A DNA stretch of 12,724 nt from JAXHTY01 sp034189225 (GTDB lineage: Bacteria > Desulfobacterota > Desulfobacteria > Desulfobacterales > Desulfosudaceae): NCBI GenBank assembly GCA_034189225.1, contig JAXHVL010000108.1:1-12724 (forward strand), given 5' to 3'. Both the position numbers and the translations under genes were made by a program. The notes below the pieces were generated by a model that saw nothing but the letters and a program-made list of their open reading frames with translations, made no database searches and was not told the DNA's origin. Shown in pieces: positions 1 through 7,586 of the stretch; position 1 is the stretch's first letter; the number at the start of each line of letters is the position of its first letter.

Positions 1-122
1 TTGCGCTGCATCTCTCGTCATGTCACGTACAACTAAGTACGCTCCATTCCTCGAGATTTGCGCGCCTCGAACTTGAACTTTTTACTTTGCCGTCCCAAAA
101 TTGACTTTTTACGAGTACATCA
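1..122 (-). repeat. Dispersed intergenic repeat segment
   Basis: No gene is visible here. The segment holds short palindromes, such as GTAC-AACTA-AGTAC near 28-41, and repeated short words, such as GTAAAAAGT twice on the minus strand. It ends at the 18-bp border motif (105-122, minus), which recurs three more times in the window. It directly abuts the 56-bp repeat at 122-177. The left end lies outside the window, so the full element cannot be defined. It is probably non-coding repeat DNA of the kind found between deltaproteobacterial genes. Confidence 0.5.
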
Positions 123-177
123 AATTTGAGCCTGACGCAGAAATCGGACAAAATAGCAATTCATGGATGGGCACTAA
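122..177 (-). repeat. 56-bp dispersed repeat, copy 1
   Basis: Read on the minus strand, it begins TTAGTGCCCATCC and ends GGCTCAAATTT. It matches 7495-7550 (plus) at 54 of 56 positions. The first bases of the repeat supply the TAG stop codon of the 66-residue gene at 174-374. Both copies start at or within 15 bp of the end of an upstream gene and have the same orientation relative to it. Function is unknown. I see no strong hairpin inside it. Confidence 0.85.
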
Positions 178-374
178 ATAACCCCTGCGATTCTGAGCAC
201 TATGGGGATCAGCAGGGCCAGCAGGATGATCATGCCCGGTATGGTCATATAGGCCTTGTACCAAGGTTCGCGGTTGTCGCGCACCCGACGGACGTGGCGC
301 AGGAACCGGTTGCCAACCATCACCGCCAGGATCAGGGCGATGATCATTTGAAACAGTTTAATCAGGTCTTCCAT
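174..374 (-). CDS. Small two-helix membrane protein of unknown function
   Basis: This 66-residue protein has two hydrophobic segments, at about residues 6-24 and 44-63. They flank a strongly basic loop (RHVRRVRDNR), so an inner-membrane hairpin with the loop in the cytoplasm is likely. I do not recognise the family. The ATG at 374 has no clear Shine-Dalgarno sequence, and an in-frame stop lies a short way upstream. It lies 78 bp downstream of the DUF4340 gene on the same strand and could be the last gene of the ABC operon or an independent gene. Its TAG stop lies inside a dispersed 56-bp repeat, so its C-terminus may have been redefined by that repeat. A real gene is likely but not certain. 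Confidence 0.55.
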   Translation of the reverse strand: MEDLIKLFQMIIALILAVMVGNRFLRHVRRVRDNREPWYKAYMTIPGMIILLALLIPIVLRIAGVI

Positions 375-415
375 CAGTATTACATTGATCCGGCTATTCA
401 GTTGTTAAACAGCCG

Positions 416-450
416 GGCTGCTTCCTTTCATTTTTTTAAAAAAGGCAGCC
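416..450 (-). terminator. Imperfect hairpin after the ABC operon
   Basis: GGCTGC (416-421) pairs with GCAGCC (445-450) around a T-run/A-run interior just after the DUF4340 stop codon. No clean U-tract follows on the minus strand. It could be a weak terminator or an attenuator before the 66-residue gene, or simply an mRNA-end structure. Confidence 0.2.
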
Positions 451-452
451 TA

Positions 453-1451
453 TCATTTTTCCGTGTCATCCGTCAACAGTCCGGCCGGATCTTTCATGAT
501 CTGATTTGCCGAGCTTTTGGAGAGCAGAAACGGGGTCATGGCCCCGGATGACACGGTGGGGTAATCGCTGAAGTCTTCATCGTTTTTGGGGCCTTTGGGC
601 GCAAACAGCGAAAGGGTGTGCATTTTTTCCGCCTTTACGGTGACGGCGTAAACGGGATCGGCAAAGTCGCGTTCATCCCGGTCGGCGATATAAGACTTGC
701 AGGTCAGTGACGACAGGCGGCTGATCAGCTTGTCAATGGCTTCGGCGTCTCCTTTTCTGCCGTCCGGGGTTTCCCAGACGGTTTTCGGTTTGGCGGATGC
801 GGCGGCCTCATCGGCTTGGGTTTCATTGCCCGCCATTTCCGGGGGCTGCTGTTTTTTCTCAAGCACGATGGTATCGTCCCCTTTTTTGATCTGAAGGGAC
901 TGAACATCGGCTTTGGCAAAGGCCAGCACCGTCTTGTCCCGAAGTTTGGCAACGGCCTGATCAAAGGTGCTGCGCAGGCCGCCCCGGGCGTGATACACCG
1001 CGGCGATGTCCTCGAGCCGGACAAAGGTATGGTTGGTGGAGCCGGCTTTTTTGCCTACTGAAAATTTTCGCAGCAGGGTATCCTCTGTCCCGTACATTGC
1101 CACGGTCACGGCATTGCTTTTGTCAAGCCTGTACCGGTGATAGTCCGACGCTTCAGACACCAGGGCGGTCAGGGTCAGGTCCGCACCGGCGTCCAGCATA
1201 TCACTGATCTTGCTTTCGGCGGCTGGATAGCCTTTCGGCATGATCCGCCAGGTATTGTCTTTTTTTTCAAGAATGACAGGGGCGCTGTCCGGAGCAGTAA
1301 TTTCGATCCTGTCGACAGCAGATTTTTCAATGGACGGAATATCGGGCAACTGGTAATTCACCCGGTCCCGGTCATTGACATAGAGATATACCGACAGGCC
1401 CACAATGACGGCCAGCAGCAGAATATATTCTTTTTTGAAGATCGTTTTCAT
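453..1451 (-). CDS. DUF4340 domain protein, last main gene of the Gld-like ABC operon
   Basis: The protein has 332 residues. A single N-terminal anchor (about residues 8-25, YILLLAVIVGLSVYLYV) follows a short basic cytoplasmic tail, so the rest is predicted periplasmic. The body has the DUF4340 pattern: repeated short units such as VDRIEIT..., NTWRIM... and SVGKKAGSTNHTFVRL. DUF4340 genes typically follow gldG-type genes in proteobacterial ABC operons, which fits here. The molecular role of DUF4340 is not established. The ATG at 1451 follows AGGAGG at about 6 nt spacing, and 35 bp separate it from the GldG-like gene. A charged, Ala/Glu/Lys-rich, probably disordered insert lies near residues 205-225. 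I am confident of the family but cannot name a substrate. Confidence 0.85.
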   Translation of the reverse strand: MKTIFKKEYILLLAVIVGLSVYLYVNDRDRVNYQLPDIPSIEKSAVDRIEITAPDSAPVILEKKDNTWRIMPKGYPAAESKISDMLDAGADLTLTALVSEASDYHRYRLDKSNAVTVAMYGTEDTLLRKFSVGKKAGSTNHTFVRLEDIAAVYHARGGLRSTFDQAVAKLRDKTVLAFAKADVQSLQIKKGDDTIVLEKKQQPPEMAGNETQADEAAASAKPKTVWETPDGRKGDAEAIDKLISRLSSLTCKSYIADRDERDFADPVYAVTVKAEKMHTLSLFAPKGPKNDEDFSDYPTVSSGAMTPFLLSKSSANQIMKDPAGLLTDDTEK

Positions 1452-1486
1452 TGTTTCCTCCTGTTTATATCAACACCCCTCACCCC

Positions 1487-3688
1487 TCAACTCGCGAACA
1501 TCATTCTGATCCGTTTCTTTCTTGCCGCGCGCAGCATCCAGACGATCAGGCCGGCCAGGATCACCAGCACGGGCAGGCCTATTATGTTGAACCATTTGAT
1601 GGCCGTCTTGGCAAAGCCGCTTACGTCGTACAGCGGGTTATAGGTCTGCTGCTTGCTGCGGAGCAGTGCCGTTTTTTCCCGGTTGTTCAGCTTGTCCAGA
1701 AGGTTCATTATGAACACCGCGTTGGGCGAAAGGCTTTCTGCGTCAAACATGTAATCCCGGAGCATGTGGGAGGAGCCCATCACGAAGATGCGGCCGGGCT
1801 TGCCTTTCTTGATCATGGTGCCGGTGGCCTGGATGTCCGCCTGGACATCGGGCTGACCATCAGGTGTGTCGGTCTCGGCTGCTTCGTCTTTCTGTTCGTC
1901 TTTGCCGGTCTCTTTCACCGGAATCCCCTTGTCCGCGAAATAGCTGGGAAACGGGCCCTCCAGCAGGCAGGCAAGAGGATAGGACTGCTGCTCTGCATCC
2001 GGGCCGGGCGGCTGAATAAGCATGGGATTGAAGGTCACCCGGCCGGTTTTTTCCCAGGATGACTCGCTGGAGGAGAAAAGCGTGGTGGCGGTCAGGCCGT
2101 TTTCTTCCAGGGTGTCGGAAAGAAGGTTTACCGGCGCCATTTTCATGGCGATGAGTCCCTTGATATTGTTCATGAAATCCGGTTCATTGTTGATGAACCG
2201 GTTTTTGATGAGCGGCGCGAAGTAGATGGGCTGCTGGCCGCCGTCCCTCTGGCTGTTACGGCGCTGTTGGTAACAGTTTTCGTCCATGACCACGGCGTTG
2301 GGAATTTCCACCCCGTAATGTTTGAGCAGCTTTTCAAGGCCGGTGCTGAGCGGTTTGTACTGGGGACGGGCATAGGGGGACTGCCGGCCGCCCGGGTAAA
2401 ATTCCTGGAATTGATCCAGAAACAGGGCCAGGTTGTTGCCCCGCATGAGATACTGGTCGATCTGAAACAGTTCGTAATCGGTGAAGGACGCCGTGGGTTG
2501 TGCGATGATCAGGCAGGAGGGGGCCTGGCTGAGATCATCCTTGGCCGGGTCCACCTGGCTGATGGCGTAATTGTTCGCCACGGCCTTGCGGAAGTTGCCC
2601 ACGGATTCATCCGGCGAGGACTGCTGCTGGTTAAACATGCTCATGGCCGACATGTCCAGGGTGCCGTGGCTGGAAAGGTATCCGATCTCGTCGTTGATCC
2701 CCACCAGCGTTTCAAGGTTTTTGTCGATGGATTTTTCAAGCCCCTCTTTGTCCGGCATGGAATACTGGGTCCCGAAAATGGGTACGTCCACCACCTTGAG
2801 CAGGGGCAGGGAGACCTGCTCGCCGTCATGCCGCAGCACAAGGCCGATAATGCCCTCGCCCGCCGGAACTGGGTCCCCGGTCTTACGGTTGATGGCCGGC
2901 CATTCCAGGCGGATCAGGTTGCTTTCCGAAACTTCGGGCATGCGGTCGGGCGTCCTGGACGGGTCCACGGCCTCGAATGCCAGCCTGCCGGCCAGCCGGT
3001 CGTTCATGCCGTCGATGATGCTCTGGATGGTTTGCGGAAGCTGGGCCATGTTTTCGATGCCCAGGTACGGGGCCACCTGGTACAGCGAGGAGGACAGGTA
3101 CAGCCGGACATTCACCGGTTCGGTCAGGTTCATGAAGGTGCTGATCTTTCGGGAGAGCTTGCCGATGGCCGTGGTGATCTGGTATTCCAGGCCGTCGGTG
3201 CTTTTGATGGGATCGATGGTTTCGGTCATGTCGCCGTAAACAATCACCATGCCCATGTAGGCCTTCTGAAATTTGACCTCGTCGGCCTCGATGTTCTGCA
3301 CTTGCACGGGGTAAATGCCGTAGTCCTTGGCCAGTTCCTGGTTGCCGGCGATCTCTTCGCTCATGTCGCCTTCCCGGGGGGTGACGTTATAAAATTGGTA
3401 ATTAAAATTTTTGTCCGCGAACAACCCATATTCTTCCAGCAGATCGTGAAGATAACGCTCTGTGGCATTGTGGGGCGCGGGCAGGTTTTCCGTAAAAAAC
3501 ACCTTGATGGTCAGGGGGGCGGCCACTTCGGCCAGAGTGTCTTTTGATGCCGTGGACAGGGAAAACTTGTTGTGGGCCGTGAGATCCGCCCGGAAAAACA
3601 GGGTGAGGCCCGCCAGGTTGATCAGCACCACCGCGACCACGTAGATGATAAATTTGGTATATCGCTGTATCCGTTCACTTGAACCCAT
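1487..3688 (-). CDS. GldG-type ABC transporter auxiliary protein (ABC_transp_aux)
   Basis: This protein of about 733 residues has one TM segment near each end (about 13-32 and 701-719) and a large extracytoplasmic middle. That is the layout of GldG-family proteins (ABC_transp_aux, Pfam family). The C-terminus is basic (RAARKKRIR). The middle contains the family's GATase-like or sugar-binding-like fold region and a low-complexity acidic linker (ETGKDEQKDEAAETDTPDG) near residue 620. The start is taken as ATG at 3688: AAGGAG (3698-3703) lies 9 nt upstream, whereas the in-frame TTG at 3697 directly abuts that site. In Flavobacterium, GldG works with GldA and GldF in gliding and type IX secretion. 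No such system is seen here, so the role is inferred only as a partner of the neighbouring ATPase and permease. Confidence 0.88.
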   Translation of the reverse strand: MGSSERIQRYTKFIIYVVAVVLINLAGLTLFFRADLTAHNKFSLSTASKDTLAEVAAPLTIKVFFTENLPAPHNATERYLHDLLEEYGLFADKNFNYQFYNVTPREGDMSEEIAGNQELAKDYGIYPVQVQNIEADEVKFQKAYMGMVIVYGDMTETIDPIKSTDGLEYQITTAIGKLSRKISTFMNLTEPVNVRLYLSSSLYQVAPYLGIENMAQLPQTIQSIIDGMNDRLAGRLAFEAVDPSRTPDRMPEVSESNLIRLEWPAINRKTGDPVPAGEGIIGLVLRHDGEQVSLPLLKVVDVPIFGTQYSMPDKEGLEKSIDKNLETLVGINDEIGYLSSHGTLDMSAMSMFNQQQSSPDESVGNFRKAVANNYAISQVDPAKDDLSQAPSCLIIAQPTASFTDYELFQIDQYLMRGNNLALFLDQFQEFYPGGRQSPYARPQYKPLSTGLEKLLKHYGVEIPNAVVMDENCYQQRRNSQRDGGQQPIYFAPLIKNRFINNEPDFMNNIKGLIAMKMAPVNLLSDTLEENGLTATTLFSSSESSWEKTGRVTFNPMLIQPPGPDAEQQSYPLACLLEGPFPSYFADKGIPVKETGKDEQKDEAAETDTPDGQPDVQADIQATGTMIKKGKPGRIFVMGSSHMLRDYMFDAESLSPNAVFIMNLLDKLNNREKTALLRSKQQTYNPLYDVSGFAKTAIKWFNIIGLPVLVILAGLIVWMLRAARKKRIRMMFAS

Positions 3689-3697
3689 GGTCAGCAA

Positions 3698-3704
3698 CTC
3701 CTTA
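3698..3704 (-). promoter_or_regulatory. Stop codon overlapping the Shine-Dalgarno of the GldG-like gene
   Basis: The permease stop TAA and the next gene's AAGGAG overlap as TAAGGAG. The ATG at 3688 is 9 nt further on. This decides the start of the GldG-like gene and suggests translational coupling between the two. Confidence 0.7.
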
Positions 3705-4406
3705 TTGTTTTTCGGTCAGGACAAGATACGCGCCGTAAAGGCTGACAAACGAAACGCTCAGAAAGTAGATGATATCCCGGCTGTCCACCACGCCCTTGGA
3801 GATGTTGTCAAAATGAGCGGATGCCGAGAGGTACGCCAGAAAATCCACGATCGATGCCGGCAGAAAAAACAGCAGGGCATCGAGAATGGTGAGGATGAAG
3901 CAGGTCGCGGCCGCGATGATGAACGCGATGATCTGGTTCCGGGTCAGCGAGGATGCGAAAAGCCCGATGGACGCGAACACGAATCCCAGAAACAGCGCGC
4001 CCAGGTAACCGCCGATCACCGGCCCCCAGTCCAGATCGCCCACCAAGGAAATGCAGACGGGGTAGGCGATGGTGGGCAGGAGCATGACGGCCGTGAACAA
4101 TGTGCCGGCCAGCAGTTTGGCGATGAGCACCTGCCGGAAATTCACCGGCATGGTCAGCAGCAGTTCATAGGAGCCGGTGTTCAGCTCTTCGGAAAACAGC
4201 TTCATGGTAATGGCCGGCACCACAAAGGAAAAGATAAAGGGCAGCAGCTCGAAGAAATATCGCATGGTGGCCTGCCCCCGGATAAAGAAAGGCGAGAAGA
4301 AGAACCATCCCGCCACGATCAGAAAAATAGCGATCACGATGTAGGCGATGGGCGAAACAAAGTACGCCTTGAGTTCTCTTCGGAACATGTGCCATATCTG
4401 TTGCAT
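3702..4406 (-). CDS. ABC-2 type permease, GldF-like
   Basis: This 234-residue integral membrane protein has six hydrophobic segments, at about residues 20-37, 51-69, 100-121, 130-151, 160-183 and 212-230. After the second segment comes the motif EELNTGSYELLLTMPV (73-88). This is typical of ABC-2 permeases of the GldF/ABC2_membrane_3 group, where it couples to the ATPase. The length fits the family. The ATG at 4406 follows AGGGAG at about 6 nt, 22 bp after the ATPase stop. Together with the ATPase it should form the membrane core of the complex, probably with two copies of each subunit. The substrate is unknown; many ABC-2 systems act on lipids, polysaccharides or envelope proteins rather than small solutes. 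Confidence 0.88.
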   Translation of the reverse strand: MQQIWHMFRRELKAYFVSPIAYIVIAIFLIVAGWFFFSPFFIRGQATMRYFFELLPFIFSFVVPAITMKLFSEELNTGSYELLLTMPVNFRQVLIAKLLAGTLFTAVMLLPTIAYPVCISLVGDLDWGPVIGGYLGALFLGFVFASIGLFASSLTRNQIIAFIIAAATCFILTILDALLFFLPASIVDFLAYLSASAHFDNISKGVVDSRDIIYFLSVSFVSLYGAYLVLTEKQ

Positions 4407-4428
4407 TTTATGCTCCCTGAAAAAATGA

Positions 4429-5379
4429 TTAATCCGCCGCGGTTGTCAGTTTTCGGAATATATTCTCCAGGCTCGGGGTTTCGCTGTAAAACTCCAGCAC
4501 CTCCCAGTCGGTCTGGCGAACCTGGCGGTATATACGCTGGCGAAGGTCTTCGGCGGCGGTGCAGCGAAGCTTCAGGTGTATTTCCCCGTTTCTGGCGATG
4601 CTGTCGGCGCCGGGCTCCCAGACTTCCAGCACGCCCTCTATTTTGTCGAGGGTGGATTTTGCGTTTTTTTGGTCCACGCCGGCAATCACCAGGTTGATGA
4701 CAGTTTCCATCGATTCCTGCTGCTTGAGGGCCCGGGTGGTCTCGTCCGCCACGATTTTACCCTTATCGATAATGGCGATCCGGTCGCAGGTGGCCTCGGC
4801 CTCGCTGAGAATGTGCGTGGAAAAGATGATGGTCTTCTCTTTGCCGATGCGGCGGATAATGTCCCGGATCTCCACGATTTGGTTGGGGTCCAGCCCGGAG
4901 GTCGGCTCGTCGAGCACGAGTATTTCCGGATCGTTCATCATGGCATGGGCAAGGCCCACCCGCTGCTTGTATCCCTTGGACAGCTCCGCCACCGGCTGGT
5001 GCATGACCGAATGCAGACCGCACATTTCCGCCATTTCCCGGACGCGGGAGAGCTGGTTGCCCTTAGGAATGCCGCGGATATCCGCCACGTAGTTGAGATA
5101 GTCGTAAACCAGCATTTCGGGGTAGATGGGGGCTGCTTCCGGCAGGTAGCCCATGATGGATTTGATTGCCAGTATGTCCGTGTCAATGGACATGTCCTTG
5201 ACCCGGATGGTCCCGGCGCTGGGGCGCAGAAAACCGGTGAGCATTCGCAAAGTGGTGGTTTTGCCGGCGCCGTTCGGCCCCAGAAGCCCCAAAACCTCCC
5301 CTTTGTTGATTTCAAGATTGATCCGGTTTACAGCGCAGACGTCGTTGTAATAGCGGGTCAGGTTTTCAACCTTTATCAT
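4429..5379 (-). CDS. ABC transporter ATP-binding protein, GldA-like
   Basis: This 316-residue ATPase has a complete set of motifs: Walker A GPNGAGKT (34-41), signature LSKGYKQR (133-140), Walker B ILVLDEP (153-159), D-loop SGLD (161-164) and switch histidine H189 in FSTH. The Q-loop position reads YLPE (78-81), with Glu rather than Gln, as is common in ABC-2/GldA-type ATPases. A C-terminal extension (about 220-316) resembles the DUF4162-type regulatory domain. ATG at 5379 follows GAAGGAG at about 7 nt. It is the first gene of a four-gene minus-strand operon and provides the energy for the ABC-2 permease downstream. ATPase function is nearly certain; the GldA-like label rests on the neighbours. 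Confidence 0.93.
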   Translation of the reverse strand: MIKVENLTRYYNDVCAVNRINLEINKGEVLGLLGPNGAGKTTTLRMLTGFLRPSAGTIRVKDMSIDTDILAIKSIMGYLPEAAPIYPEMLVYDYLNYVADIRGIPKGNQLSRVREMAEMCGLHSVMHQPVAELSKGYKQRVGLAHAMMNDPEILVLDEPTSGLDPNQIVEIRDIIRRIGKEKTIIFSTHILSEAEATCDRIAIIDKGKIVADETTRALKQQESMETVINLVIAGVDQKNAKSTLDKIEGVLEVWEPGADSIARNGEIHLKLRCTAAEDLRQRIYRQVRQTDWEVLEFYSETPSLENIFRKLTTAAD

Positions 5380-5440
5380 TCGCTACTCCTTCATAAAAGC
5401 ACCAAATATATATCGTCGCGCGCAAAACATTGTTTGAAAA

Positions 5441-5473
5441 ATTATAAATAATCATTAGGCGGTTTAGTGTCAA
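5441..5473 (-). promoter_or_regulatory. Candidate sigma-70 promoter for the ABC operon
   Basis: On the minus strand a perfect TTGACA lies at 5468-5473. After 17 bp comes TATTTA (5445-5450), which overlaps a perfect TATAAT (5441-5446) at 21 bp. It lies about 60-90 bp upstream of the ATPase start. The -35 is strong; the -10 assignment is uncertain. Confidence 0.4.
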
Positions 5474-5560
5474 GAGCAAACCCTCGAAGGTGGCAATTAA
5501 TTGATAAATTATTAATTTGCTTTGATTTCATTGTCACTTTTCCATGGGCATAAAAAATGG

Positions 5561-5589
5561 TTGAATTTTTAATTTGGCTATTATATTAG
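5561..5589 (+). promoter_or_regulatory. Candidate promoter for the oxidoreductase gene
   Basis: TTGAAT (5561-5566) is followed after 17 bp by TATTAG (5584-5589), with TATATT as an alternative at 15 bp. It lies in an AT-rich stretch about 100 bp upstream of the start codon. The match to consensus is only moderate. Confidence 0.3.
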
Positions 5590-5683
5590 TTATGCAATTT
5601 CGCAAATAAATGAATATCGGACAGGCACTGCGAAAGCCTGAATTTAAAAAAAGACAGAACTTCAAAAACAGGAGGAGAAGCAC

Positions 5684-7042
5684 ATGGAAAAAGCAGATGT
5701 ACTGGTCATCGGCGGCAGCGCTGCCGGCATTGTGGCGGCAACAACGGCAAAGTCATTCTATCCGGACAAGTCGGTGATGCTTGTGCGGAAGGAAGAAAAT
5801 GTGATGGTGCCCTGCGGCATCCCCTATCTGTTCGGCACTCTCGAGAGCTGCGATCAGAATCAAATCGCAGATGCAGTGCTGGCCAATGCACAGGTGGATT
5901 TGAAAATCGGAGAAATCATTGCCATTGATACGGAGAAGAAGCAGTGTAAAACGGCGGACGGCTCGGAAATCGGTTTTGAAAAGCTGGTGCTGGCCACGGG
6001 CTCGACCCCGATCAAACCGGCCTGGCTGAAAGGGGCTGACCTGGAGAATGTGTTTCTCGTTCCTAAGGACAAGCAATACCTGGCCGATACTAAGTTGAAG
6101 CTGGGCGATATGAAGAACGTTGTGGTGATCGGCGGCGGGTTCATCGGCGTTGAAATCGCCGATGAACTCAGCCAGACCGGGGTGAATGTGACCCTGGTGG
6201 AAATGATGCCCCATGTGCTGAGCATGGCATTTGACCAGGAGTTTGCCGAAAAAGCCGAGGCGATTCTGGCAGACCGTGGAGTGAACCTGAAAACCGGCAT
6301 CAGTGTCAAAGAGATCAATGAAGACGGGAAGGGCAGGGTTGCCGGGATCATGCTGGAAAATGGCGAGACTCTGGATGCGGATGCCGTGATTCTGTCCATC
6401 GGCTATCGCCCCAACGTCAGCCTGGCGGAAAAAGCCGGTTTTGAACTGAATTCGCTGGGCTTTATACGGGTCAATGAGTACATGCGCACAAGGCATCCGG
6501 ATGTGTTCGCCGTGGGCGACTGCGCCGGGAAAACCAGTTTTATCACACGGACCGAAAAGCCCATCATGCTGGCGTCCACCGCGTGCGCGGAAGCACGGAT
6601 CGCTGGCATGAACCTTTACAGGGTGTCGACAGTCCGGTTGTTCGGCGGCACCATTGCCATTTTCTGCACTGAGATCGGCGGGTATGCCTTTGGCGCGGTC
6701 GGGGTTACCGAAAATCTGGCAAAGGAACGGGGGTTTGATACTCTGACCGCCACCTTTGAGGGGATCGACCGGCACCCGGGCACCCTCCCGAATACGAACA
6801 AGCAGATTGTCAAACTCGTGGTGGCCAGGGAATCGGGCATCGTTCTGGGCGCCGAAGTGTTCGGCGGAAAATCCGTGGGTGAACTGACCAACCTGATGGG
6901 GTTTATCATTCAGAACCGCATGACAGTGGATGCGCTACTTACTTCGCAGATCGGGACCCATCCCCTGCTGACCGCCTCGCCCACGGCTTATCCGTTGATC
7001 AAGGCCGCGGAAATTGTCGCAAAACAACGGCGTGCGTTGTAA
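5684..7042 (+). CDS. FAD/NAD-dependent disulfide oxidoreductase (NADH oxidase / CoA-disulfide reductase type)
   Basis: This 452-residue flavoprotein has an N-terminal FAD-binding motif GGSAAG (10-15), the ATGS flavin motif (104-107), an NAD-binding motif GGGFIG (150-155) and the second FAD motif VFAVGDCA. The C-terminal part is the usual dimerisation domain. One redox cysteine, C44 in VPCGIPY, is placed as in NADH oxidases, NADH peroxidases and CoA-disulfide reductases that use a single active-site Cys. The acidic residue at the end of the second NAD strand (TLVE) suggests NADH over NADPH. The substrate could be O2, peroxide, CoA disulfide, polysulfide or another thiol; sequence alone does not decide. 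ATG at 5684 follows AGGAGG. An ArsR-family regulator starts 109 bp downstream on the same strand and may form a functional pair with it. Confidence 0.9.
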   Translation: MEKADVLVIGGSAAGIVAATTAKSFYPDKSVMLVRKEENVMVPCGIPYLFGTLESCDQNQIADAVLANAQVDLKIGEIIAIDTEKKQCKTADGSEIGFEKLVLATGSTPIKPAWLKGADLENVFLVPKDKQYLADTKLKLGDMKNVVVIGGGFIGVEIADELSQTGVNVTLVEMMPHVLSMAFDQEFAEKAEAILADRGVNLKTGISVKEINEDGKGRVAGIMLENGETLDADAVILSIGYRPNVSLAEKAGFELNSLGFIRVNEYMRTRHPDVFAVGDCAGKTSFITRTEKPIMLASTACAEARIAGMNLYRVSTVRLFGGTIAIFCTEIGGYAFGAVGVTENLAKERGFDTLTATFEGIDRHPGTLPNTNKQIVKLVVARESGIVLGAEVFGGKSVGELTNLMGFIIQNRMTVDALLTSQIGTHPLLTASPTAYPLIKAAEIVAKQRRAL

Positions 7043-7065
7043 GAACGTGGCGGACTTCATATAAG
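7037..7065 (+). promoter_or_regulatory. Candidate promoter for the ArsR-family gene
   Basis: TTGTAA (7037-7042, overlapping the oxidoreductase stop codon) and TATAAG (7060-7065) are spaced by exactly 17 bp. The -10 matches consensus at 5 of 6 positions. Transcription would start near 7072, inside the left arm of the inverted repeat 7066-7135. Confidence 0.45.
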
Positions 7066-7135
7066 ACGGATGTATGCGTGGACTTTTTATTGGCTTTTAT
7101 AGCGCAGGCATGCAATATTTGAGGTGTACATCCGT
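7066..7135. promoter_or_regulatory. 9-bp inverted repeat flanking the ArsR leader, possible operator
   Basis: ACGGATGTA (7066-7074) and TACATCCGT (7127-7135) are perfect reverse complements 52 bp apart. The left arm directly follows the candidate -10 box; the right arm lies 16 bp before the start codon. They could be two half-sites for autoregulation by the ArsR-family protein. The wide spacing is not typical of ArsR operators, so this is tentative. Confidence 0.3.
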
Positions 7136-7151
7136 TACATAAAGGTGCCTT

Positions 7152-7481
7152 ATGCAAAAACCCAACACAGATGCTGCCATTGCAACGGTTCATGCCGATT
7201 TCTGCAGGGTGCTGTCCAGCCCCACCCGGATAATGATCATGTGGCTGCTGGGCGATACCGAGAAGACTGTGGGAGAGCTGGTGTCGGCCCTTGATCTGTC
7301 CATCGCCAACGTATCCCAGCACCTGCGGGTGATGAAGGACAAATGCGCGGTCACCTCACGCAGGGACGGGCAGAAGGTTTATTATCGCATTGCCAACGAA
7401 AAGTTCCTCAAAGGCTGCATGACGATCCGGGAAGGCATTCTCGAACAGATGCAGCAGGGGCTCAGAAATGTGTCGGGGTGA
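7152..7481 (+). CDS. ArsR-family winged-helix transcriptional regulator
   Basis: This 109-residue protein matches ArsR/SmtB regulators in length and layout. Helix region FCRVLSSPTRIMIMWLL (17-33) leads to the DNA-binding helix-turn-helix TVGELVSALDLSIANVSQHLRVM (39-61) and the wing RRDGQKVYYRI (70-80). A C-terminal dimerisation helix follows. The ELxVC metal-site motif of classical ArsR/SmtB members is absent: VGELVSAL has no Cys. Three cysteines occur instead, at C18, C65 and C89. With a disulfide oxidoreductase upstream, a thiol-redox or sulfur-species sensor is a reasonable inference, but the ligand is unknown. The start at 7152 has only a weak GGTG-type ribosome binding site. It has its own candidate promoter but may also be read through from the upstream gene. 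Confidence 0.9.
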   Translation: MQKPNTDAAIATVHADFCRVLSSPTRIMIMWLLGDTEKTVGELVSALDLSIANVSQHLRVMKDKCAVTSRRDGQKVYYRIANEKFLKGCMTIREGILEQMQQGLRNVSG

Positions 7482-7494
7482 TGGGGGAAGTTCC

Positions 7495-7550
7495 TTAGTG
7501 CCCATCCATAAATTGCTATTTTGCCCGATTTCTGCGTCAGGCTCAAATTT
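7495..7550 (+). repeat. 56-bp dispersed repeat, copy 2
   Basis: It begins TTAGTGCCCATCC, 13 bp after the ArsR stop codon, and ends GGCTCAAATTT. It differs from the reverse complement of 122-177 at only two positions. A small hairpin, AATAC-GCAAA-GTATT, follows at 7561-7575, just before the convergent end of cbiA. Confidence 0.85.
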
Positions 7551-7586
7551 TAATCCTCAAAATACGCAAAGTATTCCATTTTCAGT

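Larger units (their letters stand above)
5380..5683. promoter_or_regulatory. AT-rich divergent promoter region
   Basis: This 304-bp intergenic region lies between the ABC operon (minus) and the oxidoreductase gene (plus). It is far richer in A+T than the flanking genes and contains candidate promoters for both directions, listed separately. The oxidoreductase has a strong AGGAGG-type ribosome binding site near 5671. I see no coding potential, RNA gene or long repeat here. Confidence 0.6.

Noticed and set aside
2267..3547. Long plus-strand open frame (426 codons) opposite the GldG-like gene
   Set aside because: It is the antisense shadow of a well-supported coding region, with a composition rich in His, Gly and Val and no recognisable family.
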